Of a stretch of 64,000 bases of DNA, positions 34,530 through 44,945 are shown piece after piece. How positions within the stretch are numbered: the stretch's first letter is position 1; each line of letters starts with the position of its first letter. Position numbers and translations under genes: made by a program. The DNA lies in NCBI GenBank assembly GCA_021495925.1, contig JAKEKT010000034.1, positions 62,001-126,000 of the forward strand. The letters run 5' to 3'. Source of the stretch: Diplodia intermedia. Taxonomy: Eukaryota; Ascomycota; Dothideomycetes; Botryosphaeriales; Botryosphaeriaceae. The notes under the pieces were generated by a model. It worked only from the letters and a program-made list of their open reading frames with translations. It was not told the DNA's origin and made no database searches.

Positions 34530-34748
34530 CTAACCAGTCCTGGCGCAACGGGCGACGACGGTGCAGCCGCGGGTGTACTCGTGGGCGGGGGTGCCGGGCT
34601 TGAGGCAGTTGTCGGGCTGGCCGGCGATGCGCTTGGAGCAAGGGACCGTGTTGCGGCGCATGGCGTCGTACGAGATGAACTGGACGTGCTGGGCGGTGGC
34701 GCCGGCGACGAGGCCGAGGGCGGCGAGGATGGTGAGGTCGAGACGCAT
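34530..34748 (-). CDS. Secreted RALF-like (rapid alkalinization factor) peptide
   Basis: Single exon, 72 aa. Residues 1-20 (MRLDLTILAALGLVAGATAQ) form a signal peptide. The mature part begins almost at once with FISY (24-27, the YISY receptor-binding motif of RALFs), then DAMRRNTVPCSKR, NC, KPG, EYTRGCTVVARCAR. Cysteines lie at 37, 48, 62 and 68: the first pair is separated by 10 residues and the second by 5, matching the four-cysteine RALF pattern. RRNTVPCS and RGC-x5-C are the most conserved plant RALF blocks. There is no long propeptide and no RRxL site for subtilase cleavage, as reported for other fungal RALFs. Plant RALFs bind FERONIA-type receptor kinases and raise apoplastic pH; fungal versions are thought to mimic this during infection. 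Function in this organism is inferred. No paralogue is seen in the window. Confidence 0.88.
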   Translation of the reverse strand: MRLDLTILAALGLVAGATAQHVQFISYDAMRRNTVPCSKRIAGQPDNCLKPGTPAHEYTRGCTVVARCARTG

Positions 34749-34871
34749 GATTGCTGTTGGGGGGGGGTTTGGTTGGTTTGGTTGGTTGGTTGTTGTTGTT
34801 GTTGTTGTGGATGAGGTGGATGAAGTCGGTTGGTGGTTGTGGGTTTGTGGTGGTGGGCGGGGGTTTATATA
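34749..34871 (-). promoter_or_regulatory. Likely core promoter and CAA-rich leader of the RALF-like gene
   Basis: Reading the minus strand, TATATAA lies at 34871-34865, about 115 bp before the ATG. It is followed by a leader rich in CCAC and (CAA)n repeats, at about 34810-34765. CAA-rich unstructured leaders often support efficient translation. The TATA assignment is by sequence only. Confidence 0.45.
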
Positions 34872-36083
34872 GCTGGTTTGGGTGTGGGCTTGGGAGGGTG
34901 GGCGGGAGGGCGGGAGGGCGTGTTGGTGTGCGCGAGTGGTGAAGGTTGGCGCTAGATGCTGCCGCGGTGTTCGAGAACACGAGATGGGCGGGCTGGTCTC
35001 TGGGGTGGTGGTGGTGGTGGTGCTGGTGGTGGTTGTCGTGGTGGTGGTGCTTGGGGCAGATGTGGGTTGCGGCTTGCGATTTAGTTTGCTCTACTCTGTC
35101 CGCGCTCACGTACCTTCTCCGCGGACGAAAACGTTGACGTTGCGGTCGATTACTGCACGCTTGATCCGCCGTTGCTACTGGCACCGAGTGGGTGACAGAC
35201 AAATTCACGCTCTTGCTGAGACGGAAAATATTGTAGAGGCCGGGCAACACTGCAACACTGCAACACTGCAAACGTTCAGACGTTTTGGTGAAGCCCGCTA
35301 ATAGTCAGTTTAAGGTTTCGATGCATCTGCATCGTACGTTTAACGTTCGTATTGCGCACAGCGACCGCGAGCTAATCTCGTGACTCCACGTTGAGCCACA
35401 CCGCTCGCGCTGTCGAGTGTGGCTGTTAGATACGAAGGCCAAGTGGTCTAGTCAAACCTTCATCGGCGCTAGGGCGTGTAGCGAAACTCAGGGTAAAAAG
35501 GGCGACAACAATCTGGGCTTCATGCGCAAATGACACGAACGAACGTTCAGTAGTATGCCGACCTAGGCAGCAACGGTTGTTTGAGACCGACAGCACATGG
35601 TAGATGGACGAACGTGGATGCGTCCCAAAAAGGTTTAGCGTGTACATCGGTGGTGCCACGTCGATAGCTTCCTCTGCCCTCAGACCCTACGAGGAGCAAT
35701 AGTCCATCTAGACCATGAGTCCAAACAACGTTCGGTGGAGGGTGCTTTGCTGCAAGAAGAAGCCGCAGCCTGTCGTCGTTGTCGCCGTCGTCAGGTAATG
35801 ACATGGGATACTTGCCGCACTCGGCTAGAGCGCAAAGCTAATGCATCAACCCCTTCTCCATATTAGTCCGAGCTAGGCGGTGAAGTAAGTAGCACTTTCC
35901 ACCACACCGTAACTACGACTCGGTAGCACCCCGTCGCAATATTATCGTCCCGTCAACGGCCAAATATTCCACACCAAAGATGATGCGGTCACATGCCCCC
36001 CGGCTGCGTCTCCGACGTCGCGCGAAGGTGCCGTACATGCGGCGGCGCGCACAGTCGTTGACGCTCTCTTGCCTCACCGCCAG

Positions 36084-36120
36084 CTTCGCTTTAGGAACGG
36101 ACTCTTCGCTTTAGGAACGG
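36084..36120. repeat. 20-bp tandem duplication
   Basis: CTTCGCTTTAGGAACGGACT is followed directly by a second, identical start of 17 bases (CTTCGCTTTAGGAACGG). Confidence 0.85.
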
Positions 36121-37572
36121 AATGATGATGGATCTCACGAAACATGGCCGATGCTCGTCGTTCCTCGGATTCGTCGCAGAGCTGCAGCCTTGCGTTTGTA
36201 CGATGGTGCCGGGAAAGGCGGAGGACAGCGAGACTTGATGCTTGGACGGAGGCACAATGGGCAGTTGTGGGTCACTGGCTGGACTCTACAACGACGACGC
36301 AAAGGCCGACAGCCAGTGTTCGGAGGTGGACTGTCCTTGATTGAAGTCAGGCACTCTTTGTCCGAATTCACTGAGTCGGAGAGAAGCAGGAGAGCGCTGT
36401 TCGAGAAGTAAAGCCTTGATCATTACGCCTGTAGCCCTGACTCGTGACGACTCCGCGTCACACGCTGGCAGGCTGTGAGGAACCGGGCTACAAAGTCTAC
36501 GTTTCGGGTCTTGTCACAGTTTCCAGGTTGGCAATGGACAACTTCGTGTCGAAACCTTAATGGATTGACCGGCGAAGGGGCTTCACAGCTAGCAGAGACT
36601 ATTATACAACAGAGTGGGACTAAGCCCAATTGGGCCTACTATTCTGGATAAATTGCTATGTGCGGCTCTCGATCTTCAAGACTTCGGAGCCTCGAGGTTA
36701 AGACTGCACAACGAAAAGTTGACTGGCGCTCTTTGGACAGTGTTCAAACTACTTCCGCCTTCCAGTTATTGCGGATTACGACAGGGCTGACTTACATAAA
36801 TCACTGAGGAGTAATGATGGGCGACGGCGCTGTGCTAGTGCTGGTGTTTAGCATCATCATATGCTTCTGCCTAAGCAGCCTAAGGGCATCGTCGAGATTC
36901 GGTCTTGGGCTCGTATGGACTTACCAGGGAAAGTTTCGTGAGATGACAAGCCAGCGCCCAGTGCGTTTTGGCTTTCGAGATCAGTCAGTGGTATCATTTC
37001 CGAAACCACTTAATCTGCTTGAGCGTTCAAGCAGACTCAAATCTGTCTATCTAGCGTGGCTTTAAATCGTACGCATCGCAGCTAGGCAGCCCGGGCTTCG
37101 CAGTGGAAAGGCTAAAGACATGCGACCTCCGTACAACTGTAAAGCCGCACATGACTACATCACATGCATACGACTTGCGCCCATGAACGCTCCTGGGATC
37201 ATGCAGTGCATGACGATTCCCGTGCGCTTCTGGTCACCTGAGCTCACCGTTGTGAAGTGGGCAAATGTCTCACGGATATAAAAGCTCCAGGCCCTTCTTG
37301 AACAGACGCGCTTCACCAACAAGCTTTCGTCAGCTCCTCTGTCAGCTTCGCGGTAACACTTTACGAAACCATGCCTACTGTGTGTTCCGGGAACCGTTGG
37401 TTGGCTAATGCATATGACTTGCCTGTCGTTGCGCACTCTGGAGAACCTGTGCGATGAAGCATACCAGACTTCAGCATTGCTCGGGGTTCTTGAGGATCAG
37501 CAGTTATTGTATTTGCTGCAGTTCCGCAACATGAGTATGATGAAGTGTTGCGTCACGGTTGCCGGATCCCGT

Positions 37573-37749
37573 CCTTGTTGGCTGGCCACCGGTCTCTGCA
37601 ACGCGACGAAGGGGAGTGAGTCGGAGGAGAAAAGAAGACAAGGGAGTGAGAGTTTCCCCTCCCTTGTTGGCTGGCCACCGGTCTCTTCGGCGCGACGAAG
37701 GGGAGTGATTCGGAGGAGAGGAGAAGACAAGGGAGTGAGGGCTTTGCAG
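37573..37749. repeat. Two-copy 89-bp tandem repeat
   Basis: Unit 1 starts at 37573 (CCTTGTTGGCTGGCCACCGG) and unit 2 at 37662 with the same 20 bases. The units share the blocks CGCGACGAAGGGGAGTGA and AGACAAGGGAGTGAG with a few substitutions, including CAACG versus CGGCG. It is non-coding. Confidence 0.85.
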
Positions 37750-39194
37750 GAAGTGCAAGTGTCGACGAGGTACTGTGTACAGATGAAGTCATGCCCATAT
37801 ACCGGTCCTCAATGAGCACGAGAGTAAACACGCCATCACCTTACCCTTTTGGGTCATGACAGGACCCGAGTGTGCGGGAGGCCGCAGATGTCGGCGATCT
37901 TTGGGCCATCAACAAGCTTTTCTTAGCGACAGCGGGTTGCCTGATTCCTCACCTCATACTTGCATCCTGTGATCGGTGGATCCTGGCAGATCTCCATTGT
38001 TCCATTACCTGTTTTGTATTCCGAGTTCGGACTGTTATGATCCACTCGTAAATTGCCCAGTCTGGAAGCTGTCATTCCACCACCAGTGATGAAGTCGTTG
38101 AAAATGGGTATGCGCCTCTCAGCTCTGGAATATAAACCAGACAATGCTGTGAAGCTCTGGCCAATTGCTTGGCGAAAACCTTGGGAGCGAGCGAAGATGT
38201 TGCTCTTGTGTTGGTGTGTCGTTTCTTCTGCAGCAAGCAATCCGACAGAGCTGGTTGACTTTCAGCGAGCCGCTCGCGAAATTCGAATACGAAGCAGTGC
38301 TGGAAACTCGGATCAGCCTTGATCTCAGCTTCAGACGGTCAGAACACCAAAGCGGCCAGCTCCGAAATTCAAGGGCGTCAGCTGAGGGATACTGGAGGGC
38401 TGAGAGACGGACACGCCGTCCATCGGCGATTCACTCTGTGCAAAACAATGCACGGGAGGGTGGTGGGCGGGCGAAGAAATAAAAGAAATATGAAGAAAGA
38501 TCTCGCCACATTTCGAAGGCGCGTACGTCATCAGGGATGAGTAAGTAACGGCGTGACTGAAGAAAGCCGGGCTCGGACGGGCATCTGGGATTACGGCCGG
38601 CATCGAGTAAAGATTCGCCCGTTCGCGCCCGGTGTGGCTTGAGATCTCGTGATGTGGGAGGATCCCGGAGCACGGAAGCGAGAGATCTGGCCACACCGGC
38701 CGTTAAAAGGCGCCCGTTTGGGGGCAGATCTCCCACGCGGTTGCATCTGCGAAAGAGCTTGGGAGGTCGGCAGACACGCGGGAGCCACGCGGGCGACGGG
38801 CTCGGGAAAGTTGCGAGTGTGGAGTGCAGCGAGACCCCGGACGGCCTGATCGCCCCCCGGCTGTGGCTCAGCCCTGCCCGCTCTTTCCCAGCCCGGGTAG
38901 CTAAGCGAACCCTGGGCCCTCGAACGACTCTCCATGACGGCGCGCGCTCATGTGCCTTTTCCAGGGTCCTGCCGGCATAGGACGCGCCCGGCCCGGCTCC
39001 TTCTCACGCGACGGTTGCGTGCATTGCCCGGTCATAGGACCTGGGGTGATGTGCCCGGGCTGTGGCGGTGCGATCGTCTCGCGACCCAATGAGGATTTAT
39101 GCAGTATACGGGAGAATGGGGAATATCAGCTTTGGGTCGCTCCCACGCGTCCCCCTCCTCCACCCGAATGGCCATGACACATTAGCGACCAGCC

Positions 39195-40547
39195 ATGGAC
39201 CGCACCCCCAATCCCGACGACCAATGGTTCCCCGACGACTGGCACCACCACTCCTTCCCGGCCCTTCCCCTGGCCAACTCCCACGGCTTCGACATTGACT
39301 TTCGCTGGGGAAGTACTTGGCTCGATGATCAAGGTGTGGCTGCTGAGACTGCCTCTCCAGATGTCCCAATGACCAATTGGCAGTCCTTGCAAGAGGTACC
39401 AGCCCCCATCGCCGCCGCTGATGGACTACTGACGCCGACTCCCCAGAAAAACTCCCAACTCGACGCTGAGATTGCCTCCACCGCAACCAACCCGCACCCT
39501 GCCCCCCATCCCCCCCAGCCGCCCCATCACCACCAACACCCGCCCGACCAGTCCAACCCGGGCGAGCAGTCGCACTCGAACAAGAGACGGAGCCAACGCC
39601 AGCGCCCGGCCGCGATCGAGACTAGCAGCACCACGCAACAAGACGTCCCGCAGCCCAAGAAGAGCGGCAAAGCAACCACCACCACCACCTCATCCTCCAC
39701 CCGCGCCGACCGCCGCCGCAGCACACACTCCCAGCAGCAGCAGCAGCAGCAACAGCGCCCCGGCTCGGCCGCGACGAGCGCCTCGACGACGCCCTCGGCG
39801 AGCCAGCACCCCTACCACCGTCCGACGCACAGCTCGCGCCATCACCACCACCACCACCAGAGCAGCCGCAGCAGCTTCTCCGACGCCACCCTACCCAATA
39901 CCACCGCCTCCGCCTCCACCGCCTCCACCACCACCACCCCCACCTTCCTCCACCACCAGCCCCCTCCGCCGGCGACTCAACAACAGCCCGACCATGGCGG
40001 CGGCGGCGGCGGCGGTGGCGGCGGCAGCAACAGTGGCGGCGGCCGCAACACCCAGCCCGCCCTCCCCGCGCACAAGATCGAAGTCAGCCTCACCTCGCCC
40101 TCCGCGCGGGTCCCGCACAAAGCCGTCGAGAAAAAGTACCGCGAGGGGATCAAAGCCATGTTCCGGCGCCTGGGCGCCGCCATCCCCGGTGTGCCCAACA
40201 CGCCTCCATACGGCACCAACACCTACGCCGACGCCGCCGACTCGGACAACAACTCGTCCATGCCCATGCCGGCGTTCCTGCAGCACGAGGGCGTTGGAGG
40301 CAGCGAGGGCGTGGCGCGCCCCCCGCAGCGCCCGACGAAGGCTGGGATCATTTCGCGCGCGATCGAGTACATTCATCGGTTGGAGGGGGAGGTGGCGGAG
40401 GAGAGGGCGAGGCGGGAGGGGGCGGAGGCGGAGGCGGAGGGGTTGAGGGCGGAGGTGGTGGCGTTGAGGAGGGAGGTTGGGTTGTGGAGGGTGGGGGCGG
40501 ATATGTTTGAGGCGTATGGGGAGGGGGCGGGGGAGGGGCTCGGGTGA
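39195..40547 (+). CDS. bHLH-zipper transcription factor (SREBP-like tyrosine in basic region)
   Basis: A 450-residue single-exon frame. Residues 1-300 are disordered and rich in Pro, His, Ser, Thr, Gln and Gly homopolymers. The bHLH starts at ~305 with PHKAVEKKYREGIKAMFRRL. His, Glu and Arg sit at the E-box-contacting positions, and a Tyr replaces the usual Arg (KKYR), the hallmark of SREBP-type bHLH proteins. A long loop of ~45 residues separates helix 1 from helix 2 (RPTKAGIISRAIEYIHRLEG, ~378). This is followed by a charged heptad-like zipper (EVAEERARREGAEAEAEGLR, then AEVVALRREVGLW). No transmembrane segments follow, so it is not a membrane-bound SREBP of the SrbA type. DNA-binding regulator is a safe call; target genes are unknown. 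An undetected intron in the N-terminal low-complexity part is possible. Confidence 0.82.
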   Translation: MDRTPNPDDQWFPDDWHHHSFPALPLANSHGFDIDFRWGSTWLDDQGVAAETASPDVPMTNWQSLQEVPAPIAAADGLLTPTPQKNSQLDAEIASTATNPHPAPHPPQPPHHHQHPPDQSNPGEQSHSNKRRSQRQRPAAIETSSTTQQDVPQPKKSGKATTTTTSSSTRADRRRSTHSQQQQQQQQRPGSAATSASTTPSASQHPYHRPTHSSRHHHHHHQSSRSSFSDATLPNTTASASTASTTTTPTFLHHQPPPPATQQQPDHGGGGGGGGGGSNSGGGRNTQPALPAHKIEVSLTSPSARVPHKAVEKKYREGIKAMFRRLGAAIPGVPNTPPYGTNTYADAADSDNNSSMPMPAFLQHEGVGGSEGVARPPQRPTKAGIISRAIEYIHRLEGEVAEERARREGAEAEAEGLRAEVVALRREVGLWRVGADMFEAYGEGAGEGLG

Positions 40548-41621
40548 GGAGGAGGAGGACGACGACGATGGTGGTGGTTGTGGTGGGGGGTGGGAGGTGG
40601 TTTCTGGGCGGTGAGTTTTGTTCTGTTACTTCACCAGATTTGGTTGTGCCTTACTTTGGTTGTACCTTACTTTGGTGAGCGAGCTTGCTTGGCTCTGGCT
40701 CACAAGGAGTTCGGTCGGCTGCTTTGATGGTGCCCTCTTTTACCCCCCTCTCTCCTCCCCCTTTCGTCTCCGCTGAACACTTTGCAGGACCTCCCCCCAC
40801 ACCCACACCCCGCCGAGGACTAATGAGAACCGGTGCTCTTACGTATCGAAGTGTCTCTCGGGTCGAAATGGGTCGTCGAGTGTGGCTTCAGCCCCCTGCT
40901 GAGTTATATTCGTACAGCTTGATAAGAGGCGGGGCGCCTGGGACAAACAGGGGGGAATATAGGTTCTGCGGATTCACGACGGCCGGAATTCTGTGCGTCT
41001 GCGAGATCTCTGTGCTACGCGTGCGATGCGGGAACGAACTGCTGCAGGTGAAACAGATTTGTCGAAAGGAGACGCTCTCGCAGGGAGTTTTGGGTACATT
41101 ACACGAACGCCGTGGTCGATGCTCTGGGCCATGTGCGCGAACCGGAAAGACTATGAGACGTCAGCGCTCGTTATTATGCTTTTCCTTTCTACGGCCTCAT
41201 TATAGAACCTTGTCTCACAAGAAAGATTGACATACAATAGATATTATGCTGACGGGCTTGCTTCAATGATTGATCCCTTCGAGACAGTTCACCAAAGCTT
41301 CGGATGAGAGAAGCCGTGCAGTACAAGACAATGTCGATGGGGTCGTCGGACACTGGTAAGCTAAACACAAGCTTTACATAGTAATTTATAGCAGTTGGGG
41401 CACCGAGGCACTGACAGACCAAGCCCTCCCGTGCCTTGGAACTCGCGCTTGCCGAGCCCCTGCGGTCGCGTCACGAGTCCTTGACACCAATGCTATGTCA
41501 GTAGGTTCGACCTGGTGGAAATCCAAATGCGCGCTTGAGAAATCATCCATCCAGCCGACGGACCGCAACAGAAGGAGATATGTTGACATGTAACCAGGAG
41601 CCTGCATTCCTTCTAATAATT
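40548..41621. other. Convergent intergenic region
   Basis: 1.07 kb between the bHLH gene and the complex I subunit gene, starting with a GA/GT-rich stretch at 40550-40680. No gene is supported. Confidence 0.5.
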
Positions 41622-42373
41622 TTACATAAGCGTCGCACTGTGTCCGTAGATCTGCTTGTTGCGCAGGTGGACTGGCGTCTCGCCCTGGGGCGTGCCGGGA
41701 ATGGTCTTCTCCAGCTTCTGCGCGGGTTGTCAGTAACAGTCCTCGGATGACGCAAGGGTGCAGTCGTATCCGGGCCAACGCGGGGATGCGCGCAGATGGA
41801 GAAACGCACCAAGTTGTCGAAGACACACTTGTTCAGCGAGCGCTCGGGCCTGCGGCATTGCCAGAGCTGCTGGTTGTTGTCCTCGAGGCACTGCCAGTGG
41901 AAGCGGAACTCCTTGAGGCAGTGCTTGTTGATGTCCTCCAGCCTGTTGCACGATGCTCGTCAGCCCCGCGTGTCCAGCCAGCCATCCTCAGAGCTCCCCG
42001 AATCCGGTCCTGTTCGTCTCGGGTCGCTTACACGCTGGTGGCGCATCTGGTCACCTTCCGGCCCTCCTTCATGCAGTCCATCTCGCCGGTGCCGTGGGCC
42101 TCGGTCTTGCACATCATGTAGTCGTCATTGTAGGGCTTGCAGCGGGCGCCGATGAAGAAAGAGGCGGACAGAAGCGGGGCAGAGCTGGAACCGATCTCCT
42201 TGACCTTGGGGATGTGGTCGGGTAGCGGGGTGGTGTCGACCAGCACCTGCTGGTTGAATCTGCGGAGCGCAAGGTCAGCCCGGCTGCAGAGGGCCAATGG
42301 GCCGCGGACGGAGCGGGAGGGACAATGGCGACATGATTCCGGGACCAGCTCACCTGGCTTCGCGGGCGGCCAT
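41622..42373 (-). CDS. nuo-20.8: NADH:ubiquinone oxidoreductase 20.8 kDa subunit (NDUFA8/PGIV type)
   Basis: Four exons: 42354-42373, 42032-42259, 41810-41942 and 41622-41717 (158 aa), all with GT-AG introns whose phases match. It begins MAAREARFNQQVLVDTTPLP and carries four CX9C motifs forming two CHCH hairpins: CKPYNDDYMMC, CMKEGRKVTRC, CLKEFRFHWQC and CRRPERSLNKC. This is the diagnostic pattern of the NDUFA8/Nuo20.8 accessory subunit, which is imported into the intermembrane space through the Mia40 disulfide relay and sits on the P-module of complex I. It has no presequence, as expected for Mia40 clients. The very short first exon (20 nt) sits within 380 bp of the divergent NUP57 start. 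Confidence 0.92.
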
Positions 42374-42749
42374 GTTGGCGGAGGGGTGGGTATCTGGGTA
42401 ATGCGGAATGGAGTTCAGGTTATTGGAGCGGACGTCGACCTGAGCTCGGGCGACCCCGGCTTTTGCCGACGGCCGGCGCGAACGAGCTTGAGCACCACGC
42501 GAACCTTCACGCCCAAGGTCAACATCACCCGCAACGCCATGCACAACCACCGCTAATTTCCCCACCCCCGCCGTCCCGTCCCGAGCTGCGTCGCCGCTTC
42601 CATCGACCTTCGCTCTTTGTCGCTCCCACGCCCACGGCGCCTTTGTCTCCCGTGTCAGCACCCGCGCGCTGCCCACGCCCGTCCTCCACGCACATTTTAT
42701 CCTCCATTGCCCGCCCGTCGCGCCCTCTACTCCTTGGACGCACGCAGCA
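42374..42749. promoter_or_regulatory. Bidirectional promoter, nuo-20.8 / NUP57
   Basis: 376 bp separate the two divergent start codons. The NUP57 side is CT-rich (about 42550-42740), typical of fungal leaders. No reliable TATA box is seen. Confidence 0.55.
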
Positions 42750-44300
42750 ATGTCGTTGTTTGGCAGCTCCTCGAATAATGCCAACCCATTCGGCGGCTCC
42801 TCCTTTGGCGGCAGCACACAGAACAAGTCTATGTTTGGCTCAATCACCCAGCCGCAGCCGGTAAACAATCCACTCCAATCCCCAAAACATCGTGTCTAAC
42901 ATGCTACATAGAGCTTGGGAAGTAGCCTTTTCGGTAACTCTACCAACCAGCAACAGCAGCAGCAGCAACAACAACAACAGCCCCAGCAACAACAAAACAC
43001 CGGCTTTTTCGGTGGAAGCATGAACAAGCCTGCCGCCACTGGCGCATTCGGAGTCCAACCCTCTCAGTCGACCAACAACAACTTCTACGGTGGCTCCACC
43101 GTCTTCGGAAGCCCTCTTCCCCCAGCTCAGCACCCGGGCCAGCTGAATGCCTCGACCTCGACAAATGTCTGGACCCCGCCGCCTCCAGCCCGTAAGTACT
43201 GGCCCGTTGACGCTCCCAACCTTTCCCGCGATTCCTCTGATACTTACCGCAAGCCTTCGGCTTCATCTCTGTGCCAGACCAAAAGTCCATCCCCGAGCAG
43301 ATGGCCGACCTCATCTCCAAGTGGATGCCAGAGCAGCGCGCCACCGTCTTCCAGCACTACTTCTACAACCAGGTGGACCCGCAGCTGGTGCCCTACTACG
43401 TCGCGCCGGCGGACGAGGATGCAAAAGCGTGGGAGGAGGCGCTCTCCAAGAAGCCCAACGAGGGCGCGATCCCGGTGCTCGGCCGCGGCTTCCGCGCGGT
43501 GGCGGGGCGGCTGGAGACGCAGGCCAAGGCGGTCGAGGCGCTGCAGGCCCGGCTGCACGAGATGAACAACAGCCTGACGGAGATGCTGCAGAAGCACGAC
43601 CTGGAGATCACGGTGCGCACGACCGAGGCCAAGCGCAAGCACATTGCGCTCACGAAGCGCTGCCTGGCGCTGGCGACCAAGGCGCAGATCCTGCGCAACC
43701 GCGGCTACGCCATGGACCCGCGCGAGGAGGAGCTGCGCAAGAAGCTGATGGAGCTGGAGAAGAAGGCGTTCGACCCCATGCTCAACGGCCGCCAGGAGGA
43801 GGTTTGGGCCCGCATGAGCGCCGTGAGGGCCCGCGCCAGGGAGATGCAGGAGGATCTCGAGAAGATTGGCAAGACTGCGGGCAAGCCTGAGGGCGAGCAG
43901 CTGGATGAGGAGCACGTCAAGGCGATCAGGAAGGTTGGTCTCCCCAAATGCCGTCTGCGGTCCACCCACGTCCGCCTCACAAAAATATTGGAATACCTAT
44001 GTAGGTGGTTGAACCGGGTTTCTGGACGTATTTGCGCGTATTCAAGACTCGCATCTACGTCCGGATCTGGGATTCAACTATCTACAAACGGTGCAATATC
44101 TTTGGGAGGAAGATGCGGGTGGGACGAATTATTGTCACCCGCTGCGCCGTTTCTGATTTCATTCCACTCACAATTTTGCACAGGTTCTGGGCGATTTCGA
44201 CAAGCAGCTTGCCCACCTACGCGACGAGCTCATCCGCGTCACCAAGGAGTGGAAGGATTGGCAGGAGTCGAACAAGCCGATCTCGGGCAGTGGCAGATGA
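42750..44300 (+). CDS. NUP57: FG-nucleoporin Nup57 (Nup54 family)
   Basis: Four exons: 42750-42860, 42912-43191, 43278-43933 and 44184-44300 (387 aa). The N-terminal ~130 residues are an FG/GLFG-type region (MSLFGSSSNNANPFGGSSFG, SMFGS, SSLFGN, GFFGG) interrupted by a poly-Gln run at ~53-70. The C-terminal part is the Nup54 helical domain (KSIPEQMADLISKWMPEQRA, then GFRAVAGRLETQAKAVEALQ, EEELRKKLMELEKKAFDPML) and ends VLGDFDKQLAHLRDELIRVT and KEWKDWQ. Nup57/Nup54 assembles with Nsp1/Nup62 and Nup49/Nup58 in the central channel complex of the nuclear pore. Intron 3 is unusual: 250 nt, donor GTTGGT, no in-frame stop, and it contains the TIR element at 44001-44085. The acceptor TGCACAG at 44183 is clear because the downstream sequence is conserved in type. 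Confidence 0.9.
44001..44085 (+). repeat. Short terminal-inverted-repeat element, copy 2, inside NUP57 intron 3
   Basis: Left arm 44001-44029 (GTAGGTGGTTGAACCGGGTT, then TCTGGACGT) pairs with right arm 44057-44085 (ACGTCCGGATCTGGGATTCA, then ACTATCTAC). The 27-nt centre contains AAGACTCGCATC, found reversed in the copy at 1235-1317. TA dinucleotides flank the GGTGGTTG...CAACTATC core. The RNA could fold into a long hairpin. Confidence 0.8.
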
Positions 44301-44677
44301 TTTGCGAGGCAGTCGGCAAATTAATGCGTGGATTTGCGTTGGAGAGTGGCTCGGCATTTTGGATGGAAGGGCTCACGCCTTTTTTGCAACGAGATACCAC
44401 GCAAGTGTATTTCTACGGTGGGGAACATGATGCTATACAAAAAGACCGGGGGTATGGCAAGGCGTTTCTCAGGCGCGCATCAAGCTCGTAACCCAGGCGG
44501 CTCTTCTCAAATAATACACAGGCCGCGCTTCATGCCGAGCCCATTGAGAAAATGTACAAGTATTTGGAGTTTGACCCCCTCTAAACGCCAATGCCGCAAG
44601 TGGTGCCCGTGCGGACTGTTTCATACAGTCTAGCCTTTCATTGTTCTGGTGTGTATATGACGTAGCTGTCAAGCCTT
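44301..44677. other. Convergent 3' region NUP57 / TOM5
   Basis: 377 bp between two stop codons; nothing else is seen. Confidence 0.6.
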
Positions 44678-44945
44678 TTAGAAGAAGCGGCCGGCGTAGT
44701 CAACGGCGAAGGGAGCTACGAGGAATCGCGAGTCAGCATCGTGCGAATCAAGATGAACAGGTATTTTGGCGCTTACAGAGGTAGAGGAGGGCGCAGGTAA
44801 ATAAGCTGCTGGCGAGAGTAGCGCTGGCAACCAGCTCTTGCTCACGCAGCTCTTCCTTGCTAGGCGGCGGGGGCGGTCCTGCACAATTTCAGTTGACATT
44901 CGGCTTTCGAGGCAGCAGTTTCGACGTTCACGGACCTCCGAACAT
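44678..44945 (-). CDS. TOM5: Tom5-like small subunit of the mitochondrial import receptor complex
   Basis: Three short exons, 44936-44945 (10 nt), 44777-44878 and 44678-44715, give a 49-residue protein: MFGG, five prolines, SKEELREQELVASATLASSL, FTCALLYLSPF, AVDYAGRFF. An MFGG start, a charged amphipathic stretch, one tail-anchor-like membrane segment and a C-terminal SPF-x2-DYA motif are the hallmarks of filamentous-fungal Tom5. The protein sits in the outer membrane TOM complex and passes preproteins from receptors to Tom40. The first donor (GTCCGT) is non-consensus but is the only one that gives a family-like reading. Its start lies 380 bp from the divergent IWS1 gene. Confidence 0.82.

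Larger units (their letters stand above)
34872..39194. other. Gene-free 4.3 kb between RALF-like and bHLH genes
   Basis: The flanking genes are divergent. The stretch contains GTG/TGG microsatellite at 35008-35052, a triple CAACACTG repeat at ~35245-35270, a 20-bp tandem pair at 36084-36120 and an 89-bp tandem pair at 37573-37749. Short open frames show no domains. Confidence 0.5.

Noticed and set aside
35437..35510. A-box-like GGCCAAGTGG suggesting a tRNA
   Set aside because: No B-box (GGTTCRANYCC), no acceptor-stem pairing.
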